From the NCBI GenBank assembly GCA_028583405.1, contig CM053246.1, forward strand, positions 23,284,412 through 23,348,411: a DNA stretch of 64,000 nt, read 5' to 3'. The position numbers were made by a program, and so were the translations under genes. This DNA is from Pogonophryne albipinna (Eukaryota; Chordata; Actinopteri; Perciformes; Artedidraconidae). The notes beneath the pieces are model-generated. The model was given only the letters and a program-made list of their open reading frames with translations. It made no database searches and was not told the DNA's origin. Below are positions 42,501 to 56,705 of this stretch, piece by piece (the first letter of the stretch is position 1; every line of letters begins with the position of its first letter).

Positions 42501-45150
42501 GCTGTATTCTGCCAGTGGGAATGTTTAGAAAAACCCAGTTTCTATATTCTCAGCTGCCAGACTTTAAAAGAAACCTTATAGTAATAGTTTGTTGAAGAGC
42601 TGTTTCATTAGATGCACTTTGTGTTCCTGCTATAATAAGGAAAAAGGCCTAGAAAATAAATAAACATTGAACACCCAAGTTGACCAATCTCCCTTGAACC
42701 ACTTTATTCTGGTCCTGTCAAACAACATGCTATTGTTTAGGCATGTGGGCCTTCATCAGAGCTCTGAGGAGCATCTTACACTGAAGTATTTAACGCTGAA
42801 AGAAATCCTGGGGAGATGCATCCTCTCCAAGAACTGAAAACAGAATATGTAAATAGGGTGTACATTCAATACCAAGTGGTTGTTTTTAACACCAGGAAAA
42901 GCAGTTTCCTTTCAGACATCCTAGCAAAACATTCAGTTTCATTTACAAAAATCTTGGAAAGAGTCCAAAAACGTTAAAGTTAAACCACTGCTATCTGATC
43001 CCAAAGCCTGAGAGGCACACTTACAGTCTGATAATATAAATGTTCTGTTTGTACCGTAAGGTTTGAGATCATAACGTGCACCTGGTCTGTTTTTTGTCAG
43101 CCACAACCATTGTGCAAATCTCTTTGTTGTATTTTAGCTTTTGGCTTGTGTAAATATTACGTGGGAACCGGGACTTGTAAAATTAAGCCTCAAGAATTCA
43201 CAAGCAGCCTGTTTGTTGGGCAGAAATAAGGTTATCCCGCCAAGACAGAGACTGAAATATTGGCATGAAGAGGGAGTCAAAACTCAGCACAATAGACAGT
43301 CAGAGGTTTTCCGTCCAGTGAAAAACTCTTGAAAAAATTGTTTAATATGACTTTGCGTGCTTCACATTAATAGATTAAGCATTTCAAGGTTGTTGTGGGA
43401 TGCCACCATAGTTTAAATATCCTTCTTCTCACTAGGGAAGACAAATGAACTGAAGAAGTAAATGCTCCAGACATTAAATAACCCCCCCCCCAACATGCCT
43501 GAAGTGATCAGTCTATTGTGTTATGCACAGTGTTGTACTGCAGGCCCAAAACTCAAAGTGTGAACAAACACACTCTCAGAGTCCCTGCCCAGCTCTCAGT
43601 AAGCTTGGCTGTGCTTCTTTCCTCTTTACACAAAAATAACTCTGCTGGTGTTTGAGTTAAACATGTGTAAATTATCCTGCTCTTCGTCGGTTAAATGACT
43701 GCAACAAGTGCACAAGCATACAGTATATACATCTGAAATATTGTATATGTTTCAGCATCTTAGGGAAGCTTGTGTAAAATTGATTACATTCCATTGATTA
43801 TGGATAACATTTGCTGTAAAGGTTTGTAATGGACTCAATTCAGTAATCTGGGAGGCTGAATTCTCCTTTAAGAAGTGTAAAAATAGGATCATCATCATTT
43901 TATTTGTCTTATCCATGCAGAATGTTCTGCTTGATATGGTTTAATATTCTGACTCATTAGAGTCTCTCTCATTTTATTTTCGCTTCTGCTTTTTCTGTGT
44001 TGTGTAAATAGAATTCAAATCTCAATGAAAAAGAGAAATCCATTAAAAGTTATAAAATGGTGACAGTAACCGGGCAGGGCATGTATGTTTTTCTGCAAGT
44101 GAGTACTTCCTTTATATGCCTTTTGTTGCACATTTGTGTGTCGGTGTGCACATGTGTGTACTCATAATGTAAACCAGTGTCCATATGACACACCTTGGTA
44201 TCTGTTCTCCACACAGGGAGGGTGGATGGCCTCTGCATGCGTTCTTTACATATATACATATATTTACATATACATACATACATATACATATATCTGCCCG
44301 GCATGTGTTCTGCAAAAGGCAGACGAGGCGCTAAATGACTTCCCCTGTCTTACCCACTTACCCACACCAAATCCATTCGCCTCCCTGCTAACCTCGCTGT
44401 GGGGCCTGGCCAGAGAGAAGCAGCGTAAACCGGCGTGAGCCAGTGCTCCATCACCCCCGCCTCCTCCTTTCTTCAACTTCTTCCTCCCGTATGTCCACAC
44501 ACACACTCTCACACCATGTCTCACACACAGACTTCCTCCTCTGTCGCCAGACATGCTCTGAGCTCTAACTATCTCTAGCTGTATACATTCTGTAGCAGAA
44601 GTAAGATGTATACCTGTACAAGATCAGGGTTTGGAATCCTGGAAAGAAATCTGGTTTATTTCTGTTTAGACTGAGTAGATGAACCCAGAAAGCAGTGTCA
44701 CTTAGATACATAAGTAAAGTGTCTTATAATAAACCATATTTAGTGGGATTGGGTGCTGTGTCAGTTAAATTGAAACTTTATTTTTAAAATTCCTATTGAA
44801 TACAATGGCATATTTGTATGGGAGTGACATGATTTAGTGCAAAGATTTGTTTCTCTGAGAGCAAAAAAAAATGTGACCATGAGACAGACGTCCAAGTTTA
44901 CAAGGCCGTTTCCTGTTGTTGGGGAACTGTGAGGTAATTTCTTTAGCCAACTCCCCATTAAGTTCTCACTCTGTTCAAGGACACACTTTTAGCTTGACTT
45001 CTTTTCTGGAGTTAAAAAGGGAAAATATGAGAAACTTCCCCAAAATAGCAGATGCCGCTGCACTGTAAAAAATACATGCAGTATTAGCTAATGTATAGGT
45101 AGATGCACAAGCCTAACCCAGTCTTTGGGTTAAAGCAAATGAACATGTAT
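39600..45150. other. Non-coding, nothing recognised
   Basis: A long AT-rich stretch. A - strand frame at 40,050-40,352 has an acidic run (DEEEEESEEG) but no domain or clear splice borders. A C9 run at about 43,484 and TATATACATA-type repeats at about 44,245-44,295 are the only simple features noted. Confidence 0.4.
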
Positions 45151-45159
45151 ATACAACAT

Positions 45160-45903
45160 CAGGAGGATGCGTCCCCAGCTGACCCAGAAAGCGACGCAGA
45201 TTCTGGTCCAGGCTCTCGTCATCTCACGCCTAGACTACTGCAACTCCCTCCTGGCTGGTCTACCTGCATGTGCCATCCGACCTCTGCAGCTCATCCAGAA
45301 TGCAGCTGCTCGCCTGGTCTTCAACCTTCCTAAATTCTCCCACACCACGCCGCTCCTCCGCTGCCTTCACTGGCTTCCAGTAACTGCAAGAATCCACTTC
45401 AAGACAATGGTACTTGCGTACCATGCTGCGAATGGATCTGGCCCTTCCTACATCCAGGACATGGTTAAACCGTACACCCCAGCACGTGCACTCCGCTCTG
45501 CATCAACCAAACGGCTCGCTACACCCTCGCTGCGAAGGGGACCCAAGTTCCCATCAGCAAAAACATGTGGGTTTGCTATCCTGGCTCCAAAATGGTGGAA
45601 TGAGCTCCCCATTGACATCAGGACAGCAGATAGCTTACACACCTTCCGGCGCAGACTGAAAACTCATCTCTTTCGACTCCACTTCGAGCGATAGAACTAT
45701 TAACAAAGCACTTATATACTAATAAAGAGCTGGCTTATCTAAAGCCAGTTGAGTAGCACTTGAAATGTTTTAGCTCTATGAAGCCTGATGTACTTATATG
45801 ATTCTGTTTTCTTCAAGTTTCTATTTTGTTGGTCGAACGCACTTATTGCAAGTCGCTTTGGATAAAAGCGTCAGCTAAATGCAATGTAATGTAATGTAAT
45901 GTA
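45160..45903 (+). mobile_element. 3' end of an L2-like LINE with ORF2 C-terminus
   Basis: An open frame to 45,694 reads QALVISRLDYCNSLLAGLP, LQLIQNAAARLVF, HWLPVTARIHFKTMVLAYHA, FAILAPKWWNELP and FRRRLKTHLFR. These are the standard C-terminal blocks of fish L2-clade reverse transcriptases. The 3' UTR ends GTCGCTTTGGATAAAAGCG and a tandem AATGT tail (45,883-45,903). The copy is 5'-truncated but undamaged in the part that remains. Confidence 0.88.
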
Positions 45904-48900
45904 ATATGAATGTTCTTTAAACTTAAACTTATAAACTTGAACTTTATTGTTCGCTTTTTGTCTCAAGCAAGCCTTAACTGCGAGTCAGTACTTTCATTTT
46001 TGCCGTATATTTTTGCAGGATTGAAGAGTTTGTTGCAGATTGTTATATCAATAGTACCTTTCCTTCTTGTGTCCAATATACCAATACTCAAGCAAAACAA
46101 TTTAAGAAACCCAACTAATTTGTAACGCTACCACTACTATCATTTTAGATAAATATATTTTGAAAATAACATCATATTGATAGCTAGTTTGATGGCTTGG
46201 TCTGAAGGTAATGTAAAATAACATGGGGCATATTTTTTTGTAATTGTTTAACAGGTTTGCCTTTTTTGAATCATGCTGAAATACAGTCAGACAAGCTCAG
46301 GCAAATGGCAGATAGACACAACACATGGAAAACAAATGGCTGAAAGCAGCATGTTTAAATGTACAGTAAAGAATTCTGTAGGATGTAGAGGCGGTGGGGA
46401 GTGACAGGCCGCTGAGCTGCAACACAGGAAACACTTTTCAACTCTAACCATGCACGAAGTACATCACAGCAGATTTGTGTGCGTTTGAAGTGTGCGTCTG
46501 CCAGGAGCATGGGGGCGCGTGCAGCTGATCTGATCTGCACCTGCATCAAACACACAGGCAGCAGGTCGGTTGAGATAACTTGCAGCACTCATTGTCACAA
46601 AGGTGGAACAAATTAGTGCCAGCAGATTTTCAAAAGTCTACTGTAACATGTATGCAGTGGCCTGATTCTTGACCGTAATGCAATGTTTAACTAATATAAT
46701 TAGTCAAAATCATCCCAAAATCAGCCCTCCAGAATAAACATATGTAGATCCCTTCAGACAAATAGAGGCTGCAGAGTCAACAGAGTTTGTCATGCCAGTC
46801 AATGGTCCCCTCCTCTGTGACCTCCCACCCAGTGGCTTGATGTCCCAGAGTTAACAGTCTGCCCCCTCACCTGGATTCCATCTCACCACCTCAGTTTATA
46901 GGATATGTGATTCCACTGGTATGAGACAAAGGCTGCCAATGTTTTGCATCATGGCATGATCTGTTTATAGCACTTAATCACAGGGATTTTAATAATTGTC
47001 CACAATGGCTCAAGGGGTTAGCTCTGTCGCCTCGTAACTTAAATCGCAGCTCTTTATTTCTTTGTTGAGATTGTATCACCCAAGTTTTGAAACCTGCATA
47101 TTTTTCAAAATACGTGAATGTTGGATTTTTCGGACTCTGCTAATTCTCCTTGACCGAGTACACAACTGTCTGACTTTCAATGGTTCCTGATAAACTACAC
47201 AGAGGCTGCCCACACACACAAAATAATTAGTATTGTTGACATGCAGAAGATGGTTGCCAGTTAAGTCCATCCCATTCATTTCATGTTTACGAGGAAAAAT
47301 ATAGAGCTGATTATTTTTGACTTAACACAAATGTAGAAAAAGAGCCCACAATCAGCAACTGATGCAAATGCTACAAATAGTTTGGCCTTATTTTTTCTTC
47401 ATTTTGCTCTTATTGTGATTCAAAACAAGATCACCTACTCTGAAAATGGTTAAACAGGAATGGGGCATTGTGATTTGTGTTTACAATTAAAATAAACACA
47501 GGAAATTGTCTAAATTGATTCCTGAGTATACTTATAGGACAATATACATAAATATTGGTGTGGTACATACTCTATGTAAACAGAACTCCTGCCCCATGCC
47601 AGACATGTTATATGTCTTAATATTATTTTTGCATAGTTGCTTTTGAAGAAGATTAAAGTCCTTTTCTCCCTTTTTCATAAAATAATCCTAATGGACTTTT
47701 CGTTGCCCTCTCCAACTGTGTCTCCCTTAAATCCCAACAAGTCTCTTTAATAACCAAAAAACACAACTGCAAAGCTCTTTTGAGAGTTGTAAACATCTAA
47801 AAAAAGATTTGGAACAACAAATGCATTGTGGCTAATTTGCCATAGGGTTCGTTTCACTGTCACAAACTTTTTAAAGAGCCTGTAAGTAGGCCAACTGTAA
47901 ACCAAACTTCCACAAACAGGCAGATCTGAAACCTTTTTTGTTGTTGTTCTAGGTGTGCTCTGTGTCTCATAAAGCCATTTAAACTTTGTCTGCGGTCTAC
48001 CGTTTAAAGGGACATGTGATGTCATCACAGATAAGACGCTGTGGTGTGTCAGGGGAAATTTTGCTCTGTCCTGATTTGCTGAGCAGCACTTGTTTTCTTA
48101 TTAAATGTGCTTGACAACAGCGCAGCCAATGAGAAGAGAGTGGTGGCTGCCTGGGTGGGGCCTGATGTTCCCAGCTGTCTGAAACAAACACACACTCACT
48201 CACACATACACACACACACACACGTTTTTTGTTTCACTTCCCCTTTGTTGTTGAGGTTCATGCTCAAAGCCAGTTTATCCGGTGCTTTGGAAAGTTTTGT
48301 AGTTCAATATTTAGTTTGAACATGTCAGTCTTGTGAAAACACTAAGCAATGAATTGTTTGTCATAGAGAAACATGAGGAGATTTATGTCACCAGTTTATG
48401 ACATCTAAAAATACAAAAGAACAATCTTGTAGCTAATTTGTGCTAAATACAAAATAAATAACAGCATGCAAGCCCAGTAATATTAAGAGAAACGATGTGC
48501 ACAATATGACAATTTTATAGTAATATGAGCTGTGATTAAGAGTGAACTCAAGTTCACCACATATGAGAGTCTGTAGGGCAGGCTATGTAAAATTACTGCT
48601 TTCAAATGATGCAAATTGTGCATAAGATTTAAGCATTCAGGCCTCTGGCGTTATATTTTAGGGTAAGGGTTAGAAAGAAATGTGGAACTTGGAAAGAAAT
48701 GGGATGAATTGCAACCAAACATTACATACAAAGCAAATTAACTGCTTAATTTATTGACATTTTAGTCACTTTATGCTCTTCTTTGAGTCATTTACAAAGA
48801 GGTCAAGAGTAATATCCCTTTAAACATCATGATCACAAATTATACAGGCAGTCTGCATTATAGGGGTCAGAAGTCAGAGCTGTATTTTGTTGCTGTCTGC

Positions 48901-49189
48901 CACAGGCCAGTGTCATTAGAAAGCAACTCTGGTTTGTTGTTTGAAGGAATTTTAGCTGAGATGTGCAAATACAACACATACATTATCTAGAAACACTATA
49001 AGGGTTGCTGTGGATCTAACTATAGACAGTTCACTGCATGCTCTTTTGTGTTTTTGTGTAAATATTTATTAAAATGGTTGTCTGTGAAATGTAGGTGCGG
49101 ATCCAAATCTGGCAACACATACACTAGCTTTAAATTACGTCAACTTTGCGAGATAGGGCAATTGTGCTTTGTTTTGATACTTTCAAGCT
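45904..49189. other. Non-coding; one possible tRNA-SINE scrap
   Basis: Nothing coding was recognised. At 46,995-47,045 GGCTCAAGGGGTTAGCTCTG followed by TCGCCTCGTAAC resembles the head of a fish tRNA-derived repeat. At 48,015-48,030 a palindromic GTGATGTCATCAC (CRE-like) lies near a CCAAT box (48,125). Confidence 0.35.
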
Positions 49190-49485
49190 GCAATAGAGGG
49201 CCACAGTGACGCGTCCTAAAACCCGGAAGTAAACTCCTTACGGTTCCTTCGACAAAAACCAATGCAATTTCTCCATAGGATTTTGGAAAATAGTTTGAAA
49301 TAAGGTCTGTGGTTGACACAAATTGAAGAGACGGATCACGTTTTGTTCAGCCGGATAATATCCACATGTCTACCCTACTTTTATAACTTTCGAATCATAA
49401 ATCGAAATTCGAAAAAAAAAACGGAAGTGGTAAAATGATAACTTACTTCCGGGTTTTAGGACGCGTCACTGTGGCACTCTATTGC
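49190..49485. mobile_element. MITE with 43-bp terminal inverted repeats
   Basis: Left arm 49,190-49,232 and right arm 49,443-49,485 are reverse complements with a single mismatch. They contain CAGTGACGCGTCCTAAAACC. The 210-base interior has no ORF. The target duplication is unclear, so the superfamily is not assigned. Confidence 0.9.
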
Positions 49486-49612
49486 ATTCTAACAGGCAAC
49501 CTTTCACACAGGACTGAACACATACACGGGACTGAACACATACACACACAGTTAGTCACGCACATCCTCCATATGTTAACTTAATACACATAAATGTTTG
49601 GAGCCTCAGGGA

Positions 49613-49750
<138 letters not shown>

Positions 49751-50526
49751 ACTCATAGTTCCCTGGTATTCCAAGTAATTGACACTTAGTGACACCTGCG
49801 TCCTTGTCAACTAAAGTCTTGCATAACAGTATAATCATCGCCACATCGTATCAGGCATAATTATGACATTGTTGTTTTTACATTCCGAACAAACTATGCA
49901 GGTATCTCATTTAGGAAATAGAAAACGTGCATTGTTGCTTTGCTTTATCTTAATCAGTGGCCTTATGGATGTGATGATACACTCCATATGGTCCTGATAT
50001 GGACAATATTGCAAGTGGGATTTTCATGTTTTGTTTCAGAGATTTGTGGATCAACTCACTTGTTTTGGGGTTTCAAGTCTGCACTTGCCACTTGCTTTAT
50101 CATATGCTGGTTCTTCTGTATGTAATGCTGCTCTGCAGGGTTTGAAGGGGCAACACCAAACCTGAAAGCTTTTGTTTTCAGGTTGTTCATAAAACTAATA
50201 AAGCTGTCAGAGCGTGACAGGCACACACTTAGTGTTTCATCTGCAAGTTAACAAGTTTGTTTTTATTTCTCAATTCATCGGGGGTAGGAGCACTTTTTTA
50301 CGTGCCAGCTTTTGCTTTTTTTCAGATCAGATAGGACACACAAAAGGAGGTCTGTGTCAGAGGCATTCCTGTGCTTCATAGTCCAGGTATAGGGAGTCCT
50401 CATCATGTTTTCAGTCCCATGGGTGGCATCACCTACCCAGCGTTGCTTTTAGCATGACACACATACTTAAAGTGAAAAACACAGGAGATAAGAAGAAAGA
50501 GTTGTACAAAACAAACTTGCCTCTGA

Positions 50527-50580
50527 TCTCTCTCTCTCTCTCTCTTTATTATTCTCTCTCTCTCTCTCTCTGTCTCTCTG
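50527..50580. repeat. (CT)n microsatellite, interrupted
   Basis: CT-rich tract with one TTATTATT interruption and a TGTCTCTCTG end. Confidence 0.85.
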
Positions 50581-53500
50581 AGTACATAATTTTTCTGTCA
50601 AGAGTTTTGGTATTACGTGAGCAGAGACATCAATCCCTTGCAGTTGTTTTGCAGTGGTCTGTGCATTGCAAGTGCTGCTATACCTTTAGATGGAAAAACA
50701 AAAACAAATGAGGTGTGTGATCACAGTGTGATGCAGGTAAGATGCAATGATGCAACTCTATGAAAACGTTGACTGCATCTTTGCGATGAATGGTGTTTTA
50801 AAAAAACTTAACATGATGTGTAGCCAAATTAAAGACAAACCAAAAAATATATATGATCCTTTTTGTGTTAATCGTTTTCGGAGCTGCATTCTTCAGTAAA
50901 AAAGCAATACAACGTGATATTTTCATCAAAGAAAGAAGGACTTGTGGCCACTTGTTTGTGACCATGGACTAAAGAGCAGTGAATGTCTTCATTCAAACCT
51001 CCCCTGACACACTAAATGTAACTGTCTGTGTCCAACTAATGTTCAAAACCAAATATGATTAAAACATCTTAGTTGCATTTAAAAAAATGCAAGTTCTATG
51101 AGGGCTATAGCTAATTATATTATCATTGTCAGGTATTCCTATTTTTTTGGTCCACCTCCTGTATTCGTCACCAATCAATGAGTCAAAAATTATTTTAAAT
51201 TTGTGCACATTGCCTATGTGACCTTTAGTCCTGGTGACTATCATAAGACACAAGAAAAGTTTAGACATTAAAATTATTTTGAAATGTCCTTTTTTCTTTA
51301 GAATGACTTGATTTGAATGACTTCAACACATTGTAATGCAGGCATGCCATTATTTATGTGAATTTGAAATAAAAAAAATTGAGTTGCTAAAAATGAGTGA
51401 ATTCAGCTTCAAAATAATCCTCCCGACATCCACGACAATTTAAATTGGTCATTCTTCCAGTGTTGTGTGTTTATATGACCTGGGCCAGGGATTAAATCAG
51501 CTGAGTGACTTTATGACTCTCCAGCTGGGCTTTTGGCAGGAGGAGCAGGATCTGGGCTGTTGGGGGGGGGGGGGGACATCAGGGGTTGAATCTGTTTTCC
51601 CAGTTCTGTTTCCCCAAAATATTCCCCACCGAGTTTCACTGTCAAAGACACAGATGTGCTGTGACAGTGGCATTAGTGTTCCCTATTTATAATATATGTT
51701 CTCTTTAAATAATATGACTTTTGTTATCATCACAAAGGGTAATACAAAAAAAGGAAGCAAAAGTCTTGATGAAAACAGTCATTTCTCATTTCAGTAATAC
51801 TGTAATAAACTGCAGTTCCCTAACATTACCGGAAAGGCCTCTTTCATGTTGTAAAGAGAAAATAGATGTGTGTGTTGGACACAATGAAAGCTTTAGAGTC
51901 TAAAGCTTTCATTGTGTCTCAAGTTTAGAGGAATGAATCATCTCCAGTTCTGTGGTAAAGGCAAAAATGTTCCAAGAAAGGCCAACAAAGTGCAATGTGT
52001 TTTTGACTGTTTGAGACGCTGCGGACAGACTGTCTAACCGGTTTGTAAGACGAAAACATCGGAAGATGACAGACGCGCCAACATCTAGCCGTGTCATTCT
52101 CCCTCCTCTTCGCTCTACTCCTCCCCCCTGACCCAGCCATCTACCTCGTGTTTTTTTGAAAGGTGACTCCCTTTGCCAACACCTGGGCTTCAACAGCAGG
52201 CACTTAGCCAAGAGAAAGAGAAAAACAAATCAGACAGGTTTCGGCTTTCCCTTCAATGAAAAACAAACAGGGAGAGAGTTGAGAGTGAGGGATGGAGGAA
52301 TAGATGGGGAGAGAGAGACAGAGGGGTGAGCATAAAGGGGAGTTTAGCCACAGTTTCAGCTCGGCATGCTCACCAGCTGAGAGAAGAGCCTGTTTTGTTG
52401 GCCTTCGACATGGGGCCAGCAGGACTTCCTCTGAAGTAGCAGTTTGCTGTGAGCTTGTGGGTGTTGTTGGAGGGTTGTAAAGGCAAAGAAAGTGGTGGAG
52501 GTCCACAGTGTTGTCATCATGAGGGAGGCGGGAGGTTGTCCTCTCTTTAACCCCCTCCGTCAGTAGCGAACAGGCTATAAGTCTAAAAAATCACATCCAC
52601 TCTCCAAAAATCTGAGGCTGTTACTCGAATAAATCTGCACGTGCCAAAACAAAAAAACCCAGAGGGCAAAAAACAATAGTGCTTATATATGTCAAAACAT
52701 TTCAAAGCTTTCCAGTTATCAAAAATGATTATAAATCTACTTAAATATTACATTTCTGAAATTAAATCTTATACTTTATTTTTTTGTCAAGTGAAGTGTC
52801 TTTTTCATCATTATTAGTAGTAATAATAACAACAGCTATGGCACTCGCTGTGTTAATTAACTTTAAGATGTATTGTGGAAACATCCTGGATGCTACAAAG
52901 ATGTGTATTTTATTGCTCAGAGCATTTAATGAATGCATCACAAATGCCCTATTTTGATGTTTAACTAAAGTTCAAACGCAGTTAATGTATCCGCCCCGTG
53001 ATTTGGATCCACTCCAAGACTTATGGATTCTTTCTTGGCACATGTTGCACCCTTCTACCAGGTTTGATGAATATAGGTCTAATAGTTTTTCCATTTTCAG
53101 TCTGACAGTCAAATGGACAAACCATCACAAAACATAACCTCCTTGGCAAATGTAATCATCTATATATGAACTATTGGTTGTATATATGCCATGTACTGTG
53201 GACCTATCTGCCGATTATGGCTGATGACAAACAGAGGTTTGAAACAGAAACACTGTTTCCCATTCTATTGTTGTAGCAGTGGTACTTTAAAAACAACCCT
53301 GCTTGCATGTACAGACCTCTGAAACGGTATCCTCTCCAGGGGGATGAGCTGAACAAAAACAACTCACTCCTTCGTGGCATCACAGACATGTTGTTGTTAC
53401 TCTCTCAGCCCTGAAGCTTCATGTACAAAAGAGATACAAAAATAAGCAAGAAGTAAAACTAAGAAGTATTTAGTTAAAGGGAATCAAATAATACACAGCA

Positions 53501-54285
53501 AATCTTGACTTTACCAGAGGCTGTATTTAGACACAGAGTGGCTTTAAGCTGAATGCTAATATCAGTATGCTAACATGTCAATGTTTAGAAAAGATCGTAT
53601 CCATATTGACCCTCCAAACTACTGTAGCTAACATTTCAATCATCACTATCTCACACAGTACAGCTGATGCTGATGTCAATTGATATTGAAATGATTTGTT
53701 CAGAGGGAACACATTAACTGAGCTGTCACCAAACAAATATGTTTGTACATCAGTGATCAGGATCAATGTCTGCAGTGGCACCACTGAGACTGAATCATTT
53801 TACAGCTGTTTGTTTACAGCAGTGGCTCTCAACCATGCAGCGATACTGCAGGTTTTCATACCAACCGGTGACTATTACAGATTGATTTACCTCACTGGGT
53901 TAATGCATAATCTTCAGATAAGCCTACTCCTATTAGATTAGTCTCTAAGTAGGCCTACAAAGTTCAGTGTTAGATGATTACAAATCTGAAAAGTATTCAT
54001 CAATCATTCCTCTGTCTTCCTATTTGCATTGCTTTTATTTTTGGAAAAAGTGTCTGTGGAGACAGTGATATCTTTCCAAATTGAGTGACACTGCCTGTGA
54101 GTACTAAAGATGTGTGCAATGTAGAACTGCAGCCTCATTTCACCGATAGCACCAGTTAAATACCTGAAATGAGACACATTTAGGGGGATGAGGAATATTC
54201 TGCCATGTTGTGTTATCACTCGCATAACTAATTCCAACTAAACAATAGCAAGACATATCACAGTCATAATTAAGGTAATAACTAA
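50581..54285. other. Non-coding, nothing else recognised
   Basis: Apart from the palindrome at 51,878 and a G11 run at about 51,560, I see only AT-rich sequence with short chance frames. A G+C-richer stretch at 52,000-52,560 has no supported exon. Confidence 0.4.
51878..51918. repeat. Perfect palindrome, 20-bp arms and 1-base spacer
   Basis: GACACAATGAAAGCTTTAGA, then G, then its exact reverse complement. Nothing coding lies on either side. It could form a cruciform. Confidence 0.95.
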
Positions 54286-55550
54286 GGTGTGTGTGCATGC
54301 AAATAACTAGCAATAAACAAAGTAAAGCTGAAGTTCAAAATGCCTTTTGTTTTTTCAGGTATTTGTTCAAAAGCACCTGGACTGGTCAACAGAAATGTTC
54401 TATTAGATCAGGATGCTTTCAATCAAACTAACCTGTTTATTTTGTAACTGCTCCTCCCTCTGCAACACTGCATGAACTTGCTGACCACAGATTTATGTTA
54501 TCTCTGGTTAGACAGCCGTAAGAAGATAAATACATTTAGTTTTGCTTTTATAGAAGGCATAACAAAACTATACTTTACTACTTATTTGCTATATTTTGTA
54601 TATAACCCCGTCTAGAAAGAAAATGAGTAACACTTGAAGCAGTTTGCTTATTTGAGGATTTTTGTATGTACTTTCTTACAACTGAAATGCATTTGACTGT
54701 AACTTGCTTTGGTTAAAAGCATTACATGAATGTTAAATAATGGCTTGATGGTTGTTGGTATAGGACTATTTTTGTTAATTCACAACATATTGAAACCAAG
54801 CAAAAGGCAATGAATGTGGATCCCCCTAAGTATTGGGTTAAAAAAAGGCATAGCTGAACACTTCCAAGCTTCTCGTGTTCACATTATCCTCTTAGCTTTA
54901 TTTGCCTCCTTTTAGTCTCCCACATCACTGTTATGCAGGCATAATATTTCACATGTGTTGTATGCTGAAGACTCGGAGGACCTTTCTACGAAATAGAAAA
55001 TCATCTGGAATACATTTTGACCTTGTGTTTTCTGTTTGAAGCGCCCACTAAATCTTCTGGGTTTGTGCGAGCAGCTCTGCAGCTGTGTCATCGGCCTCTT
55101 CCATCGCCGATATTTGAGCAGACCCTCATGTTTGGTTTTACATCTGGACTGAGATGCAGTACATTTCTGGTAAACAAACCAACAACTGGGAATATATGTA
55201 GAATGTCTGTCATTAAAAGCAAGCTAAAGTCAAAACTACTTAGCAGATTGAACAAATTCCAAAATATGATTAGTTTACACAACATGATACTCAACAGTTG
55301 ACAACAAATTTGCATTTTATTGGGTCATAAAGATGATATGGCAAGTTTTCTGTCGGTTCATTGTTGGAGCCTACCATTACACCTTACATATAATAATTTG
55401 ATACATTGTTAATATACTGGTTTGAAGCATATCTAAAATGTACTATCTAAGTTTCATGTGTGTGCATGCAAATAACTAGCAAAGCTGAAGTTCAAAGTAA
55501 AGCTGAAGTTCAAAATGCCTTTTGTTTTTTCAGGTATTTGTTCAACAGCA
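54286..55550. repeat. Direct duplication of a ~90-bp segment, 1.2 kb apart
   Basis: 54,286-54,379 and 55,459-55,550 share GTGTGCATGCAAATAACTAG, AAGCTGAAGTTCAAAATGCC and TTTTGTTTTTTCAGGTATTT. The second copy has an extra internal AAGCTGAAGTTCAAAGT. Both keep an acceptor-like TTTTTTCAG. Between the copies, a weak LINE-tail-like CTTGCTTTGGTTAAAAGC lies at 54,704. Confidence 0.85.
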
Positions 55551-56599
55551 GAAGTATAGTACAGGGTTATTGATAAGTAATACAAATAAACCTGTTATGT
55601 ACCCTAAATTGTTATTAATATCGCGTTAGGAAAATAAAGTGAACTGTTGATAAGATCTGAATCCAGCCTGTGATCAGCACCTCATGTCACCTTCATTTCA
55701 GCGGATATGGTTAAGTTGGTAAAGCCTGAGTTTACTTCCTCTTGTCAAGACAAGCTGTGGTTACAGGACAAAATGTACAACAAACAAGGCTTTTATGCTT
55801 TAAAATTCATATTTTGAAGTGCTGATGGGAGTCAGGTCACACCATACACGTTCTCTGTTCACCCAAAGACTAAACATAGAGTCTGTGGTTTTAAAATAAT
55901 AAAAAGAAGTGCATGACATGTTTGACTTCAGGGCATGGACAGTGATACAGAAACAATTCAAACCATCTGCCTTCTCTTTCCTAACCACACTCTTTGTTCT
56001 CTCCTCCCTACAAAGGCTGTTTCACACTAGTCAACTTTATTGCTCTTGATATCTGAGTTTATGACCTCAAAGCATTCTACAAGGTGAAAACCACCTTAGA
56101 TAGTGCACATAAAAAACAAAGTCGGCCCTAATGGATTCTACTGTACAATTATACTGTTGCATAACAGTTAAATTAAGCTAACATTAAAGAGGTGCAAAGG
56201 GCAGGACACCATAAAAGGCATTTTATCGCTGTAATATTAAACTGCAGTTCAACATTTAAATGATGCAGGCACAGCTATGGCCTTTGCATCTATTCAAACT
56301 TGATGATTTATAAAATGCATCAACAATGGCACTGTGCAATCAGCTCAAATGAAATAAAATAACCAATCCGAAAGAGAGTCAGAGGTAATATACCTGAGCT
56401 ATATCCTGGAAACATACCAATGTTTGGGCCATGTCTGGTCTATCGGTCCGGTTCAAATCCTTATCTGGTGGTTTTTTGTTGGGGTATTTTGTATCCCCTA
56501 AAGCTACTGAATTATAGAAGCTATGCTTCTGTTACTGCTATACTCAAATCAAAATCCTGCAGAACAGACTGCAGCACAAAAAATATGTTGTTTAAATAC

Positions 56600-56705
56600 A
56601 TTAAGGATTTTTGTATCTCTTTGAGTGATTGTGTCTCCACTTCCTTTACGGTAAAATGTGGGGTTCCCCAGGAGTCAATACTAGGACCTTTTTTGCTGTG
56701 AAATG
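56600..56705 (+). pseudogene. Fragment of a LINE reverse transcriptase
   Basis: A short frame reads SDCVSTSFTVKCGVPQESIL, then GPFLL. G(V)PQ(G)SxLGP is the RT block 3-4 motif of LINE elements. The Gly after PQ is changed to Glu. Flanking coding sequence has decayed. Confidence 0.55.
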
